Shown in pieces: positions 48,190-60,974 of a stretch of DNA of 64,000 bases. The notes beneath the pieces were generated by a model. That model searched no databases, was not told the DNA's origin, and saw only the letters and a program-made list of their open reading frames with translations. The stretch lies in contig NC_089433.1 of the NCBI RefSeq assembly GCF_026210795.1, forward strand, positions 4,799,001-4,863,000. Direction: 5' to 3'. This stretch comes from Rhizophagus irregularis. Lineage: Eukaryota; Glomeromycota; Glomeromycetes; Glomerales; Glomeraceae. Both the position numbers and the translations under genes were made by a program. Position 1 is the first letter of the stretch. Every line of letters begins with the position of its first letter.

Positions 48190-50754
48190 CAGCCGACCCT
48201 TCTATAATCACACCCTTCGGGACCACCAAATGGCGTGGTTATATAGAGGTGTGCTTATATGCATATAATCACATATATATAAAATTTATTATTGGTATGA
48301 TTATACACAAAGATTTACAATTGAGAATATTATTACTACGTGTAATTTTTATTTAAATATATATTTATAATAATTTAATAAATATTAAAAAAGGTTTGTT
48401 GAAAATAAAATTATCTTAAAAAAACTTATAATTTCCCGCCATCCCTTCCCGTCTATTACATAGTTTTTTTACGAAACACAGAACTTAAAATTTGCATCGT
48501 TACATAAATGCATTTTTTAGTTTTCTTATATGACCCTAATAATTCAGTTACGCAAAAATACTAATTTATTTACTATAAAACTATATTATAATTATTATAT
48601 AAAACTAATAAAAGTATAAACGTACAATATGACTTATTAATCTTGTTTTTCAAAAAACTATCAAGAGTGCTTTGTTAAACTCTTTAACTCTTATTATTCG
48701 TAAATATTTTCTAAAAATACGCAAATCAAAATAATTAATAAATGTTTTCAATGCATTAACTCCTTCCTTATCTGATATTAATTGTATTTCTTCATCCGAA
48801 GTATCTTCATCTCCAATTTCTTCATCATATATTAATTATTTGTTCATCAGTAGTAAGATGCTCTTCAGTTAAAATTTCACTATCAAATTCCTTAAAAAAT
48901 TCTCGTAAAAGATCAGCTTCCGGAAGACAATCAAAATTGATTTCAATATCAGAATCATTTAAACTATCCGTCTCTTGTAAATTTTCAACGTCATCTATAA
49001 TATAATCAGAAGATGGTAGAATACCAGTTTTAATCCAACAATTTCGTATAGTTGATTGACACTATTCCATGCTTCGGCAATATAATCTATCGCTTCTTTG
49101 ATATTTAATTTATTTCTAATATAGGATACAAATTAATTAAGAAATTATAAATAAATTAAATAAAAAATATAAGTTTAACTTACTTTTCACAATCCATTCC
49201 ATTATCAAATTGCCAGATTAAATGTAAGCAAAATTCTCGTTAATATCTGGATTTAAAGCTATGGATAATTCCTGCATCCATTGGTTGAAGATGAGCAGTA
49301 GTATTTGGAGGAAGATAAACAAGTTCAATATTAGTAAGCTTAATATCAGGTTTTTTTTTAATAGGTTTCTTTTTTGATTTTTTCTGATTTTGAGCTGAAT
49401 GAGATGATTCTGCAACTTCTCCTTCTGTATTATGATCATCATCACTTAAATCAGAATTATTTTCGCTAAATAGAATGAATTAAAATGCAATCCAGCATTA
49501 TCAACAAGAAGTAAAATTTTTCGATCCATTGTACGAACCAAATTATCGAGATAATGAAGCCATTCAACAAAAATATCTGATCCCGTCCAGGCTTTTGAAT
49601 TAGCACGGTAAATTACAGGAAGACTTGATCTATTTATATTTTTAAAACAACTAATGTGGATTAAGTGACTTTTCGATTACAAGAGGAGGAAATTTGTGTG
49701 AGCCATAAGAATTACTACATAAAAGAACTGAAAGTCAGTTTTTATCCTAACTTATAATTATAAACAGATAAAGTTTAATCTTAAATAACAATTTAAAAAT
49801 AATTAATTTCTGTTTCTGTTAAAACTTACTTTTTTTCGTCTAGAAATTTTTCCTGTACTAAGTGTTTGATTAGGTTCCATCCGAAAAAAAAAGGCTGCAT
49901 TATAAATATCCTTTTCATCATATTTAGCTAAAAGTGTACGTAAACGTAAACGTTCTTATGGGAGAGTCTCTAATGGAGAACTATTGGCTTCTCCCGAAAA
50001 ATGAACTCTTTGAAGATCATTTTGCAACTTAAACCTATAAATCAAACCATTAGTACATTTTAGTTGGTCTTCAATATTTAATAACTTGGCAAACTCTATT
50101 CCTTTAAGTTGTAATATTGAGTTCGATAAAGGAAGGCCTGCCGCTGTTGCTTGTGAAGTCCAAATTTGCATAACTTTTTCAAGTTCTGGAAATTGAACAG
50201 AATGGTTGTGGTAAATATGTGAAGTTTGTGAAATAGATAAAACTTTTCATGTTCCTTTTATATTTTACTAATAGTTGTTCTATCAATATTTAAATCTTGA
50301 TATTTTTCGTTAAAAAATAATGCAATGTTGCCTTGACTTATATTAGGATTGCTTTCATATATTCACAAATTTCTTTTTTATATTAATACTAATAGCAGTA
50401 CGTGTATTTTTTGATTTTTCTGAACAAATAGGTGGCATGTTAAACAAAGTAATGAAGTATAAATTGCATATTACGTGTACTGCGTATACTGCGCATAGTG
50501 TAATATTTTATAGATTATCAAGTTGTACAATTTATTGTGATTGTATAAGGGGATATAATTTTACTGTGATTATATAGAAGGAAATTTTCTTATATTTACT
50601 ATAAGATGGGACCGAAAAATTATGTGATTATATTTATACATATATTGTGACTATAAAAAAGGAATTTTATTATTAAAATAACCGGGACTAATGAATAGTG
50701 TGATTAAAAAAAGGAAGTGATTATATTGGAGGCGACTATAGAGGGGTACGACTG
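48190..50754. mobile_element. pogo/Tigger-type DNA transposon, 2565 bp
   Basis: The left end is CAGCCGACCCTTCTATAATC and the right end (reverse complement) CAGTCGTACCCCTCTATAGT: imperfect inverted termini of about 26 bp. TA flanks both sides (48188-48189 and 50755-50756), the target-site duplication of Tc1/mariner-pogo elements. Subterminal GTGATTATAT repeats lie near both ends. It carries a broken CENP-B-like transposase on the minus strand, so it is full-length in structure but not autonomous now. Confidence 0.88.
48650..50438 (-). pseudogene. pogo/Tigger transposase (CENP-B HTH + DDE) with frameshifts
   Basis: Start MPPICSEKSKNTRTAIS at 50438. The N-terminal HTH is out of frame soon after (NISQGNIALFF-like, LNIDRTTISK). 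The open frame 50171-49956 is the CENP-B/Tc5 HTH (MQIWTSQATAAGLPLSNSIL, ...LKCTNGLIYRFKLQNDLQRV, SSPLETLP). Downstream pieces of the DDE_1 nuclease are readable: SLPVIYRANSKAWTGSDIFV, RKILLLVDNAGLH, ELVYLPPNTTAHLQPMDAGI and a late EAWNSV segment beyond a GT-AG intron at about 49115-49185, then an acidic tail. Multiple stops and frameshifts mean no active enzyme. The D..D(N)A motifs and MDAGI block make the family clear. Confidence 0.85.
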
Positions 50755-50756
50755 TA

Positions 50757-51586
50757 CCATATTTCTATAAATTACAGCATCAATTTTTTGCATTCCGTCT
50801 TGATAAGTATTGTCACAATATTTTCATAACCTAATCTTTAATAAAGTGACACTATATTTATTTTAAAAAATGTCGAACCTGACGTTTTTCATTAAAAAAA
50901 AAAATAATTAAGTGTATAATAATTTTGATAAACGAAATATAACCGTATAATAGGAAATTTTATTATTTTGAAAGAAAATGTTAGCAATAAATCCACTATT
51001 GAAGCTATTATTAGTAATAATTCACCAATAATGGGGTTAAAAAAAATAGATAATTGCTAGTATATTTATTATTAGTAACTTATTTCTTAATTTTAATAAC
51101 AGTTAATAATATTTTCAAATCTTGTATTTTATTTGTTCAATTACAAACTAATTTTTATATTTATGTAAAAAAAAAAATTACATATACTCTATAATTAGTG
51201 TTGAACAAAATACAATGATATCAACAAAAAAAAATAATAATATCCCAATTATAAAATTGTGTTAATAGTTAATATTGGGCTTAAGTTAGTTGCATCTTAT
51301 CTAATATAAGGAGTTTGGTATCAAATTATAGTTAGAACATGAATTTTCACAATTGTGTTACACCTTTTATGTTTTATATTCATCACTTTTCTTTAGATGA
51401 ACTTTATAAAATGTATTTTATATTTGGTGTAGATGCATGTTCTAATTGACTTATTTTTCATTTTGTTCCCTATAAATTGATTTATAATTTAATAAATTTT
51501 CAATAAAAATAAAACAATAATTTAAATAAATATTTACATACTCCGTAAAATCAGTAATTTCTACTGAACAATTGTTGTAACTATCA
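50757..51586. other. intergenic
   Basis: AT-rich region between the pogo element and the 3' end of the kinase gene. No gene or clear repeat seen. Confidence 0.5.
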
Positions 51587-54517
51587 TCATGTTTTTGGAA
51601 GTTCTTTTGTAAATTGATTGAGTAATCGAGAAGTATAACAAGCTTGTGGATGAATTGATTGACTATTTCCAGTAGATAAAATATTTGTTTTTCTATATTC
51701 TTCTGCTTTTTCAATTTGCTTATTAATTTCTTTATCTTCACAACTAAGTTTAGGGATCAATTTTTCTATTTCAATAGCACTTGGTCTCTTATCTGGATCT
51801 GGATCCCAACAATTTTTCATTAACTCAATATAAAATTTTGGTGCTTCTTGTTCATTTATTTCAGGTCTAATTCCATTACATATATTTAATGCTAAACCAC
51901 TATCATGAGCACGATTGGCAAAAGGTTGTCTTCCAGTTGCAATATAATACATAATCATACCAAAACTATATACATCTGCTGCTTGATTATATGGCTTTCC
52001 TCTTAATACTTCAGGAGCTACAAATGGCATAACTCCATAAATTTTTGTTTTGTCTATATTACTAACTTCTCCACATAATCCCATATCTGAAATATATATA
52101 TCATGTGAAGAATTTCCAGAGTAACCATAATAGGAATTATATCCAATTGATACCAATATATTTCCTGTATGGAAATCACGGTGGGCTAATTTATTTTCAT
52201 GAATGTTTTTAAGACCTTTAACAATCTGACTTAGTACATCCAATTTTTCATTCCAACGGTAACTCCTAATGATATTGTTATTCTCATTATTAAGATTTCC
52301 ACCACTTGCATATTCAAATACAATAATATAGTCATTTGTATCTGGATTTTGGGATATCCCATATATTTTGAGGATTCCATCATTAAAATTAATAGAGTAT
52401 GCATTAACCTATCAAAAAGTAAAAACAATCATTATTCAAAAGTGTTTAATGAAGTCTAAAAAAAATAAAAAAAATAAATTTCATACCTCATTTAAAAATT
52501 CATTAGTAATATTTTGTGAATTATATAAGCATTTTAAAGCAACTTCTTTATTTGGTGTAGTTCTTTTTAATTCCATATCATATTTTAATGGACCATCTTT
52601 CCATATTGCTAAATAGACTGTAGAAAATCCACCTTTACCTATTTCTTTAATATTATTAAACTGGTCATATGGTATCCATTCAACAATTATATCATTATAA
52701 TTGTTAATTTTTAATTGCATATTTTGAACAAAATTATCAATTCTTTCATTTCCACTAGTCCAATATACAAAATTTTGTTTTAACCCATTTATTTGACATG
52801 GTTTACACCATTTATGATAATATATTTCTGTATATTTTTTACCACAGTTTTTGCAATAATAACCATCTTGAAATACAATAACATATTCATTTGTATTTAG
52901 ATTTTGGGATATTCCATATATTTTAGGAATATTATCTACATAAACTATATCATCTACTTTAATGGAATATGCTTTAGCCTGTTAAATGAAAAGGTTGTTA
53001 TAATAAAGTACTTTTAAGGATTAAATTATAAAAATTAGAAATTTCATACCTCATTTAGCAAGTTACTAATAACATTTTGAGAATTATTCAAACATTTTAA
53101 GGTGACTTCTTTATTAGGTTCTCTTTCATATTTTATTTCTTTTTCATCATATTTTAATAAACCATTCTTCCATATTGCTGTAGCAATGCCATCTTTGCCT
53201 ATTTTTACAACATTATTAAATTGGTCATAAGGTATCCATTCAACAATTATATCACTAGTACTTTCAATTTTAAATTGCATTTCTTGAATGAATTCATCAA
53301 TTTTTTCATTTCTACTAGTCCTGTTTGTAAAATTTTGTTTTAAATTATTTATTTGACATGGTTTACACCATTTTCCCCATATTACTGTATATATTTCACC
53401 ACATTCTTTGCAATAACTATTATTAAGTACTATAATATAATCTTTTGTATCTGGATTTTGGGATATTCCATATATTTTAGGAATATCATATTCATAATTT
53501 AATTTAATGGAATATGCTTTAGCCTGTTAAATATAAAAGTTGTTATAAAAAAGTACTTTTAAGGATTAAATTACAAAAATTAGAAGTTTCATACCTTAAT
53601 TAGCAAGTCACTAATTACATTTTGAGAATTATTTAAGCATTTTAAAATGACTTCTTTATTAGGTTCTCTTTCATATTTTATTTCTTTTTCATCATATTTT
53701 AATAAACCATTCTTCCATATTGCTGTAGCAACGCCATCTTTATTTGTTTTTTTAACATTATTGAATTGGTTATAAGGTATCCATTCAACAATTATATTAT
53801 AACTACCTTCAATTTTCAATTGCATTTCTTGAATGAATTCATCAATTTTTTTATTTCCACTAGTCCAGTTTGCAAGATTTAGTTCTAAATTATTTATTTG
53901 ACATGGTTTACACCATTTATAGATTATGTATATTTCACTACATTCTTTGCAAAAACTATTATCAAGTACTATAATATAATCATTTGTATCTGGATTTTGG
54001 GATATTCCATATATTTTAGGAATATTATATTCATCTACTTTAATGGAATATGCTTTAGCCTGTTAATATAAAAATTGTTATAATAAAAGTACTTTAAGAC
54101 TAAATTACAAAAAAAATAGAAGTTTCATACCTCATTTAGCAAGTCGCTAATAACATATTGAGAATTATTCAAGAATTTTAAAGTGACTTCTGTATTAGTT
54201 CTTCTTTCATGTTTCCCTTCTTTTATATTATATTTTAATAAACCATCCTTCCATATTGCTGTAGCAAAACCATCCTTGTTTGTTTTTTTAACATTATTGA
54301 ATTGGTTGTAAGGTATCCATTCAACAATTATATCACCAGTACTTTCAATTTTAGATTGCATCTTTTGAATAAAATTATCAATCTTTTCATTTCCACTAGT
54401 CCAGTTCGTGAAATTTTTTTCTAAGTTATTTATTACACATGGTCTACACCATTTTTCATCAACAGTTATATATATTTTACCACAGCTTTCACATATAATA
54501 TCATTTTGAGATGACAT
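51587..54517 (-). CDS. protein kinase with four tandem zinc-ribbon/N-lobe modules
   Basis: Five exons, 54517-54131, 54059-53595, 53523-53050, 52978-52487 and 52408-51587, all joined by phase-0 GT-AG introns, give an uninterrupted 879-residue protein. Each of exons 1-4 encodes a zinc ribbon (CxxC...KWCxPC), a WTSGNEKIDxFIQ linker and an N-lobe from EWIPYxQFNN to helix C; exons 2-4 start with beta4-beta5 (KIYGISQNPDT.DYIIV). Modules 1-3 have a shortened loop (K.KDG.ATAIW); only module 4 has a normal one (GKGGFSTVY from residue 556; VALK Lys at 591). Exon 5 begins with the same beta4-beta5 phrase, then the C-lobe: HRDFHTGN (682-), SDMG (714-716), APE (737-739), CWDPDPDKRP, HPQACYTSR tail. So one active-type kinase domain follows three partial N-lobes. 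The role is unknown; the extra modules may bind substrates, dimerise or inhibit. The strand and structure mirror the decayed locus at 16627-20415. Confidence 0.9.
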
Positions 54518-57500
54518 GATTTAGGATTTTTTTTTTTAAAAAAATAATCGGCGTTAATTAAAGTACACAAATATGCGATGATTGTTACAAAATTTAAATC
54601 GAATTGAAAATCATGTGATAATAATCACGCCATTTTTCTTTAAGTGTAACATAACACCTGATACTCAATAAATTTGTCATACAGTACAATGCAGATCAAA
54701 ATAAAATCATTTGGCTCACTTGATGGCCAACATTACGTTAATTTTGCCAAATGATCGACATTCCGAAAGTGAGTCAAATCCGCATATAAATGACACAAAA
54801 CTTTCTTAATAAATAGTAGATTTTAGGTTACACTTTTACAATTATATTAATAGAAAAATACCTATATATATATTGTTCGGGGTCCTACGTTAATTTCGCA
54901 AGAAGCAGAAATCGTTAAAGACGTTTAATTTCATTATAAAACGGTTAAAAAAAAAATAGTAGTTAAAAAAAATAGTAGTTTAAAAATACGCTAATACTTA
55001 TTTAGATTTAAAAAATTTTACAAGGGGGGGTGGGAAATAAGAATTATATAATAATATACTTATCTAAATTCTAAATGGTGAGATTTTTGGATATTCTTCA
55101 TCAAAAATTCCTTATCAATTATACATTTTTATTTCGTTATTTAGAACAGGTTGTGAATATATCGAGGATAAATAAAAAGGATATTACTAAAGCTTACAAA
55201 TTAATAATTGAAAATTTTATTGTAAGTTTAATAGATATCTTAAAAAATTAAGTGTAATTTGTAGAAGTTGGCGATATATTTTTCATAAAAGTTACTAGCA
55301 CTTAATTTGCGAAATACTAATATATTTTCAGTTCAGTTCTTACTTTACGATTATTACAACTGGGAAACTTTAGCAATGACCACATTAAGGGTAAAAAAAT
55401 TTGGTGAAACTTTCAATTATCATACCAAATAAATAATCAATTTGAAAAGCGAACATATAATAAATTGCGAATATACTGTAATAATACTTATTGCTCATTG
55501 CTTAATTTTCTCTTCATGTAATTAGTGTACAGTGGGTGTGCGCACACCACCATAGGTTGTTTGCTGTGCATACTAATATAATATTGTTTAACATGTTGCA
55601 CAAAAAAAAACATAAAAATGAATATAAAATAAAAATTTGGCAAAATTTTAAAGTATACAATACATTAAATAAAAAGGGAATAAAGGATAACATTATTTGT
55701 ATTGAAATTATTTAGTACTTCACAGGTCATCCTCGGTAAATCTCTTTTTCACAACATCCGAGAATAGAAAATATTAAACAGGAATGACCATGATGAGCAT
55801 TATCGTTATTGATAAAACAAACTTGAAACTTTCATATGTAACTTGAATAAAATTCTAAAATTGAGTTTTTAAAATTTGCTGTGCCACTTTCGAAAAAAAA
55901 GAATGACAACTAAACTAATAAGTTAATTTATGATTAATTTTTGATTCTATTTCTATTTTAATAATTTTATTTACTATGCATTTTAATTGTTGCTTATAAA
56001 TAGCATTTTTAAATAAAACCCAGTTTAAAACTAATTAAATAAAATAACTCGTTGATTATACCCAACAGATTATTACATCAAGCTCATTTGAGAAGCTTGT
56101 TTTAAGCTTAAGATGTATTGAACAAACTCAAGCCAATTACTTTGAGAAATTTAACATTACCGTATATTATATATATGGAAATTTCTCATTTATAATTATT
56201 TACAATTTTTAATTGTTAAAATTAGCTTTTGCTACTGTAATAACATGAATTACCCGGATAATCAATTTAATAAAATACTCTATAAATTTTTTCAGAAATA
56301 GTCTCATATGGAAACCGGGTTCAAATGATCGACAAATCAAATCACAATGGAATAACTTTCTTAGAATATACTAGTAATTATAATTTTTCCAACATTGATA
56401 ATATCATCATTGTACAGTATGTATTGTCTGAAAAATAATAATAATTGCAGGTACTGTCAATTTTTACTTTATCAAATTTTCATTTTGCATAGTTTGGCCC
56501 ATTTTCTGTATTTAAATTGTTTCTATACAAATTTACAAATTCCAATTTTCAATTTTTTATAGGCAACTTGATAGAAATATTAGTTTGAATACTTGCTTGA
56601 TATTTATTGTTATTATGTTATTATGCAGCCAAATAGGACCACGTCGTTTTTAACATACTGATATTTTTTAGATAAATTATTAATGCATAAAATATCTTTG
56701 ATATTTTTGACGCATTGCGTCATTTAGATTAATATCACTCGTTAATTTTTAAAGGTAAAATACCTATTGTTTACTATTCTTGCACAATAACACAGTTATT
56801 GAAGCTATAAATAAACTAGATTCTCTCACAGAAGGCAGTATAACTGCCGAGTATTCAGAGGAACTGAGATTATCCCATAACTTTCCGAGTTGTGGCTCAT
56901 GCTTGGTTGTCAAGAATTATACTATAGGCGCATATATAGCACTGCAAGTTATTCTTTTAATATCTTGCAGATTCATAATTATATTTATTACTTGTATTGA
57001 TAGGATTTTGATTTTATTCTTATCGAATTCTAGCAAAAGGATTACTTGACCTTATAACGTAAACCACTGCAGGGTTGGCCAAAACTGCGGTTATTCCATT
57101 GAGCACCTGTTTAACTTGCGTATATAGAAGATAATGTACTTGTTTAACATTTTGAGGACTGCAGTTATCTCATAGCTAAAAGGCTGTAGTTCATGATAAG
57201 TTGTCAAGAGTGTACATTATGCGCTCAATCACTTACCGACTTGACTTTTTTTATGTCAAGAATGCATTTGTTAGAAGAATGGGCCACAGAAAAAAATATA
57301 TATAATTCATATTTATGCGTATAAAACTTTATTGATTTTTGATGCTATCAATGAGGGAGGGAGTACGCTTATCCTAGACCAGTTAATGCGAGTCCCAGCA
57401 TCAAGTTATTTCTTTGCTCTCACATTTCGGGGAATATTGTATCTATAACTAACAAAATTATTTCTCTATCTATACGTCTATCTACTTTCCTATCATAACT

Positions 57501-57575
57501 AATTTTGTTTCTACCCATATACACCATACAGGAAATTTCATTTTAACCAAGTTCCACAAGAGAATCGACCCTAAA
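54518..57575. other. intergenic
   Basis: Very AT-rich. Visible features: a G-run near 55024-55031 and a 14-bp palindrome GGTGTGCGCACACC at 55535-55548, similar in style to the GTGCGCAC ends at 26380. The open frame 56780-57049 has no recognisable domain and is not called. Confidence 0.5.
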
Positions 57576-58735
57576 TCATAAATTCGGGTGATTAGCAACT
57601 GAAGTAAACGAAATAACAATGCAATCTTTCCTTTTCGATTCACACTTATCGCTACGATTCATTTTCACAACATTCCATGCCGCCTCAAATTCAAATAATT
57701 TGTTTCTCTTGACTTTAGTCAATTTTTTTATCGCTAGAACGATACTGCGCCAAATTCCCCGGCTGAAATTACAGTCATGAGATTTTTTTCTTCGTAGTAG
57801 TATTTCATTGCGCCAATGAGACATCATCATCCAGATTTTCTCTGCGAATATCAAATATGCAGGAAGGATCAAGAAAAGTAATATATCCTTAAAATCTACA
57901 TTATAAATTCGAAAAAAATGATTAATATCGTGATGATGTGAATCTAGAATCAAGCCGAGAAATCAAACCAACATTATACGAGTTCGTTTGATTGTTGATA
58001 TTGATGATGGTAAGTTTGATCTGTTTGAACTTTTCGCCTGATTTTGTTTTATTTGCATAAGGCGGATAAAAGGATTTACTGACAGTGACATCACCTTTTA
58101 TATAATTCGCATGGTCGACTTTGGAATACGCTTTTGGGGAAATTATGTTAATATAATCACATCAACGAAAATTTGATCAACAGAACCGCTTAAATTAATA
58201 AAAAAAAGCTTATTATCAAGGCCCTTTTTAATAATAATATACGTACTTATTCCCGTAATACGTGTGACGAACTGACGATTCACGTCTATACTAAATTTTT
58301 CTAATGTTACCGCGCATTTATTATTAAGTTCTGGATCAATGATCTCTCGTTACACGCTCGCTTCACATCATAACCCACTCCATTATATGTCTGAATTTGG
58401 CAAATTAATCGTGCCTACTTTATTGTAAATAAAAAAAATATTATTGTATGCGAAAATCTTACGTTGCACGAATATCTTCTGCTAAATCCAATGCTATGAT
58501 CGCGAACTTGAATTTATTGCTTGAATTGCTGTAGGCAAGACAATATTCTGTTCCATTTCTATACCATTCGTCATGTAACCCATAATTCCCAGGCTGAGAA
58601 AATGCAAAATTATAATCATCAAACCTGATTCAGAATTAATTATCAAATCCGTGTTAGTGCATTTCACAACCGAAAAGCTTTGGAGGGATTGGTTTTCGTA
58701 AGTGATACTGTAGGCTTGAAATCAGTTTTGCTGAT
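57576..58735 (-). pseudogene. uncharacterised membrane-protein gene with frameshifts
   Basis: Several long, protein-like minus frames lie in order: 58732-58637 (FQAYSITYENQSLQSFSVVK, CTNTDLIINSES), about 58624-58463 (FDDYNFAFSQPGNYGLHDEW, YRNGTEYCLAYSNSSNKFKF), about 58397-58350 (TYNGVGYDVKRACNE), 58342-58151 (DPELNNKCAVTLEKFSIDVN through FFINLSGSVDQIFVDVIILT), 58140-57922 (PKAYSKVDHANYIKGDVTVS through NVGLISRLDSRFTSSRY) and 57953-57576 (a hydrophobic segment ILLFLILPAYLIFA, then a basic tail). Together they suggest a Cys-containing extracellular part, one membrane helix and a cytosolic tail. At least three frame changes separate them, only some at plausible splice sites. I do not recognise the family. 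Confidence 0.5.
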
Positions 58736-60974
58736 TCAGGGGTTATATCATATCTTCAAGAACTTACGAGTTTAGGAAAAACTTAATAATCGGTACTACA
58801 TGAAAATAAATTTGTTATTGAAGAGGAAATTATTAAGTTATTAATAAATACGTCTAATAGGACCCAAAATATATATGTAGGGGTAAGGCGTCGCCATCAT
58901 AGAAATTTTACGGGGTTAAGTATTGATTTGCGTACAATCTGAGTTTTTTAGATTATTAAAATGCGTATTTAACAGGTTTTTTTAAACATGGGGTTTATTT
59001 AGCTAATCATATATACATATATAAGATAAATAATTAAAAGTAAATATAAAAATATGCAACATTTGTAACATGCTACGCAAAAATCAAGTAATATTGTCTA
59101 TCATATTAGCCCAACTAATGTGAAATGAAAAGTAATATTATTATGATTACTTTGGTCGGAAAGATGTAATTGAAAAAAATATGATAATATTTTTATAATT
59201 GTGTAACATATTTATTGGATATATTATTATATATTCATTGTAAAAAATATTTTAATATATATAAAATTTTTACATCAAATGGGCAAATCATATGATGAGG
59301 TTAGAAAAAGAATTAATTTGCGTATTTTTTCTGATTTTCTGAAGTAAGGAGGCAATTTTGCGTACTAAACTTATAGAAATCCCCGCGTACAGCTATTAAT
59401 AAAAAATTTGAAAGTCACCTTACCTCTTTATATATTTCGGGGTCTTCATCTAATACCAACATTGTTCCATTAATTCTTTATATTTTGAAGGAGTTCCTGA
59501 ATCCTGATATAACCCTTGGTCTCATACCATTAAAAGAATATTATAAATACTGATTATTGATATGATTGATTAATTAATTACAATATTTGTCTAGATGAAT
59601 ATGCTCTACGATGGAAAAATAATTTAATTTATGGTAACAATAGAAATTGGGTTAAAAATTGTACTTAATTAAACATAAAGCAGACATGATAAATTCATCA
59701 CGATTAAATGTATTTTACAACAATGTTTACGATTTATATCCAATCATTACAAATATAGAACAATGAGTGAAGATACATTAGAACAAGCTTTCAAAATTAA
59801 AAATTTCATTAAAGAGTTCCCAACATATGGAACATTATATAATCACAATGTAAAGGAAACATGTTTGGACTTGCGAAAGAAATGAATTCACGAAAATTGA
59901 TGTGATACCAAAGACGATGATAGAGTTAGAAGAAAGATACAAATATGGCTGATCAAATAAATATAGGGCTATATTATCAATTAATGTCTCTTTCTTGTGT
60001 ATGATGCGAGAGCCATCTAAAGTGATTATAATTAATAAGGACAAAGGAGTGAGATTGTATAGCAAAAACAAAAGATGAACGTTCAGTGTTACGTGAATTA
60101 TGGGAAAAATTATAATTTAACAACTTTTGATTTAATTCTATGTACAGTATTTTTAATAAAATATAAATAAAGAAATGCGTGTTACTAACAGAAAAAAAAA
60201 AGATATTTAGGAGTTAGTGTTTTTCGGACTTTGTGCTGTGCTGTATAATGCATATTCATGTTGCCGTTTTATATGATTGCAAATTAAGTAATAGTTATAT
60301 ACGGTACATCTTGTGAATCTTACAATGTAAAATTTCCATGTATACTTTTTTCTTAGTCGATCACTCATGCCGTTGTACTGTTTTCTCCGAGCTAAAAAAT
60401 TATGAACTCGGTTAAAAGATCGCAGTTTGAAGCGTTAACGAAGAAATTATTTTGGCATTTGCAAGGAAGCGACTTCAAAGCTTGTAAAATATTCGTTTCG
60501 TATAGATTTCTGAGGACATTAATCATCACGGAATGCAACAACATAAATGTTTGGCGAGACTTTACTAAGATTAATGCTGTGAACTAATTATTTTCGGACA
60601 CTTAAACTGGATCATGAAGTGAGATAATGCGTAATAGTGTAAGCAAACGAATGGTATGGTCTACAGAAATTAGTATAAAACCGTTTTAAAACATATATCA
60701 AAGCTTAATCATATTTTTATTCTGTATCAATAATGCCTGTTTATGTATATTTTGGAATTTTGTTCGTGCGCTTTGAACCTGAACCTGACCATTGGTTAAT
60801 GGTTAGATGTCTATAAAAGTTTAGGATATCAGTCATGTGTAAAGATCTGTAGTACAACGTTTTATTAACGTCACATGATTTTATAATTATCCGTCGTTTT
60901 GTTATTTCGTTTCTTGTTTGGCAATAGTTTTCTTTTGAACAACCGATAATTTTAATAGTTATTTCGCACTTTTA
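58736..60974. other. intergenic with a small coding relic
   Basis: At about 59764-60115 (+) a frame starts MSEDTLEQAFKIKNFIKEFP (then TYGTLYNHNVKETCLDLRK) and becomes broken by stops; it looks like a gene fragment of unknown family. The frame 60402-60587 has no recognisable domain. The remainder is AT-rich and empty as far as I can see. Confidence 0.45.

Noticed and set aside
56780-57049. 89-residue frame with hydrophobic C-terminus
   Set aside because: No recognisable domain, no upstream or downstream exon, and AT-rich hydrophobicity is expected by chance.
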